This document shows, piece after piece, positions 5,431 to 6,902 of a stretch of DNA of 6,902 nt; position 1 is the stretch's first letter; every line of letters begins with the position of its first letter. Location: contig CACYDO010000118.1 in assembly GCA_902773165.1 (NCBI GenBank), positions 1 to 6,902 on the forward strand. The letters are read 5' to 3'. A model generated the notes under the pieces. It worked only from the letters and a program-made list of their open reading frames with translations. It did no database searches and had not been told where the DNA came from. Both the position numbers and the translations under genes were made by a program. The DNA comes from an uncultured Ruminococcus sp. GTDB lineage: Bacteria > Bacillota > Clostridia > Oscillospirales > Acutalibacteraceae.

Positions 5431-6813
5431 ATGAATGAAAAAAGAAGTTCTTTCTCCGGTTCGCTTGGATTTGTACTGGCGGCCGCAGGAAGCGCAGTAG
5501 GACTGGGAAATATCTGGCGATTTCCTTATCTTGCTGCAAAAGACGGCGGAGGACTTTTCCTCGTTGTTTACATTATTTTAGCACTGACGTTTGGTTTTAC
5601 GCTGATCGTTTCCGAGGTAAGTATCGGCAGAAAAACGAAACAGAGCGCACTGACTGCTTACGGAAAGCTTCATAAAAAATCCGGCTGGATAGGAGTTTTT
5701 GCAAGTCTTGTACCTTTTATGATTTTGCCGTACTATTGCATAATCGGCGGCTGGGTTCTGAAGTACTTCACGGCTTTTCTGACAGGTGCTGGGGTACGCA
5801 CCGCAGAAGACAGCTATTTTACCGGCTTTATAACCGATTACACTCAGCCGATCATTTTTGACTTTATTTTTCTTGCGGCAACGGCGTATATCATCTATCG
5901 CGGCGTAAATAAGGGAATAGAAAACATCTCCAAGGTACTTATGCCCGTGCTGCTTATTATGGTTATCGGTATTGCGATTTTCTCGCTTACAATACACGGT
6001 GTAGAGGGCAGAACGGGTATTGACGGACTAAAGGTCTATGTTATTCCGAGTATTCAGGGAAAATCCGCGCACGATATATTTATCGTTGTGCTTGACGCAA
6101 TGGGTCAGCTGTTTTACAGTATCAGCGTTGCAATGGGTATTATGGTAACATACGGCTCATATTTTAAAGACGAAAATAATCTGATGAATTCTGTAAATCA
6201 GATCGAATTTTTCGATACGCTGGTAGCCTTCCTCGCAGGCGTAATGATAATTCCTGCGGTATATGTGTTCATGGGCGAAAGCGGAATGGAAAACTCCGGT
6301 CCCGGACTTATGTTTGTTGCGCTGCCAAAGGTATTCACGCAAATGGGCGTCGCCGGAAATATTATTGGCTGCATTTTCTTCCTGATGGTTCTGCTTGCGG
6401 CGCTTACAAGCGCAATGTCGGTGCTTGAAACTGTCGTTGCAAGTCTGATGGATTCCTTCGGCTGGTCAAGAAGTAAGGCAACGATCATCGAAAGCGTCGT
6501 GGCATTTTGTATCGGAATTATTATATGTCTTGGTTACAATGTTTTCTATTTCGAACTGAAACTCCCGAACGGAGGAACAGCGCAGATACTTGATATAATG
6601 GATTACATCAGTAATAATATATTCATGCCTGTAGTTGCAATCGGTACATGTGTACTTATAGGCTGGATAGTCAAGCCTGAAACAGTGATCAGTGAAGCGA
6701 CGAAAAACGGCGAGAAATTTGGCAGAAAAGGGCTTTATCTTGTAATGATAAAATTCATAGCTCCGGTTCTGCTTTCTATCCTCCTTCTCGGTTCACTCGG
6801 TATAGTAAAATGA
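5431..6813 (+). CDS. Neurotransmitter:sodium symporter (NSS/SNF family), Na+-coupled amino-acid transporter
   Basis: The 460-residue membrane protein opens with the NSS signature in TM1, AAGSAVGLGNIWRFPY (18-33); Ala22, Val23, Asn27 and Arg30 coincide with LeuT numbering at the sodium and gate positions. TM3 has Tyr101/Tyr102, TM6 reads GQLFYSISVAMG (225-236) with the unwound-helix serines, and TM8 has LAALTSAMS (322-330), where Ala323, Thr326 and Ser327 match the Na2 site. I count about 11 membrane helices, like Tyt1 and MhsT, with TM12 missing. It should import an amino acid with sodium; the substrate cannot be read. TM7 contains FFDTLVA with Asp262, a plausible stand-in for chloride as in chloride-independent bacterial members. 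AAAGGGG ends 12 bases before the ATG, a rather long spacing, but the frame has no better start. It has its own strong promoter and appears monocistronic. Confidence 0.94.
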   Translation: MNEKRSSFSGSLGFVLAAAGSAVGLGNIWRFPYLAAKDGGGLFLVVYIILALTFGFTLIVSEVSIGRKTKQSALTAYGKLHKKSGWIGVFASLVPFMILPYYCIIGGWVLKYFTAFLTGAGVRTAEDSYFTGFITDYTQPIIFDFIFLAATAYIIYRGVNKGIENISKVLMPVLLIMVIGIAIFSLTIHGVEGRTGIDGLKVYVIPSIQGKSAHDIFIVVLDAMGQLFYSISVAMGIMVTYGSYFKDENNLMNSVNQIEFFDTLVAFLAGVMIIPAVYVFMGESGMENSGPGLMFVALPKVFTQMGVAGNIIGCIFFLMVLLAALTSAMSVLETVVASLMDSFGWSRSKATIIESVVAFCIGIIICLGYNVFYFELKLPNGGTAQILDIMDYISNNIFMPVVAIGTCVLIGWIVKPETVISEATKNGEKFGRKGLYLVMIKFIAPVLLSILLLGSLGIVK

Positions 6814-6815
6814 CC

Positions 6816-6831
6816 GCGGCGTGTCGCCGCT
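6816..6831 (-). repeat. Single inverted copy of the GC-rich hairpin core seen at 1791-1894
   Basis: The 16 bases are the exact reverse complement of the core at 1794-1809: GCGGCG-TGT-CGCCGC on the plus strand, with one flanking T. They begin two bases after the symporter stop codon. The flanks differ from the array apart from a few bases (TGAC on the left resembles GTCA read in reverse). No T-tract follows, so the hairpin is not a canonical terminator, though it could shield a transcript 3' end. Confidence 0.85.
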
Positions 6832-6902
6832 CACAGCTGCGCTTTAGATCTATGCAAACTAAATGTAATAGCCGCTCAGAGGGTTCATTGAAATCTAAAA
6901 GA
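6832..6902. other. Non-coding right end of the window
   Basis: No start codon with a ribosome binding site, no promoter and no terminator can be supported in these last 71 bases. Confidence 0.4.

Noticed and set aside
5185..5539. Two minus-strand frames of 80 and 90 residues in the divergent spacer
   Set aside because: They overlap the symporter promoter and its first codons and read through the inverted repeat; no ribosome binding site or recognisable protein pattern.
5578..6488. Minus-strand frames inside the symporter gene
   Set aside because: They are antisense to strongly conserved membrane helices and have no start signals.
6816..6831. Intrinsic terminator of the symporter gene
   Set aside because: The hairpin is strong but is followed by TCACAGCTGCG rather than a T-tract, and the same core occurs elsewhere as a repeat.

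Overview
The window looks like a chromosomal segment of a gut or rumen Clostridia member close to Ruminococcus (Oscillospiraceae). The main reason is a secreted CotH-type protein with a C-terminal type I dockerin, the tether that docks enzymes onto cellulosome-like scaffoldins. Strong AGGAGG-like ribosome binding sites, sigma-A promoters and T-rich terminators fit a Firmicute of moderate G+C. Genus placement is inference; no marker gene settles it.

Layout, left to right. (1) The last 29 codons of an unidentified protein end at 92. (2) A MocR/GntR-type regulator (192-1616) fuses a winged helix-turn-helix to an aminotransferase-like domain whose cofactor pocket looks altered. (3) A 389-base gap holds four tandem copies of a 26-bp unit that carries a GC-rich hairpin, then a strong promoter. 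(4) That promoter drives a small, very acidic DUF1292 protein (2006-2308). (5) The next gap holds a structured RNA of about 150 nt that I read as 6S RNA, ending in a T-tract. (6) A stand-alone HD hydrolase of the RelA/SpoT/MESH1 type follows (2608-3039). (7) A strong bidirectional terminator separates it from the convergent CotH-dockerin gene (3101-5119, minus strand, GTG start). (8) The divergent 311-base spacer carries two good sigma-A promoters, a 17-bp palindrome over the cotH -35 box and a 51-bp interrupted inverted repeat. (9) An 11-helix Na+-coupled amino-acid symporter of the NSS family (5431-6813) ends the coding part. Its stop codon is followed at once by a single inverted copy of the hairpin found in the tandem array.

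The genes appear to be mostly single transcription units rather than one pathway. A loose theme is growth-state control: 6S RNA (RNA polymerase sequestration) sits directly upstream of a possible alarmone hydrolase. I see no phage, transposon, CRISPR or defence genes. The most notable items are the dispersed hairpin repeat, the 6S-like RNA and its neighbour, the dockerin-borne CotH kinase, and the unexplained inverted repeats in the cotH/transporter spacer.
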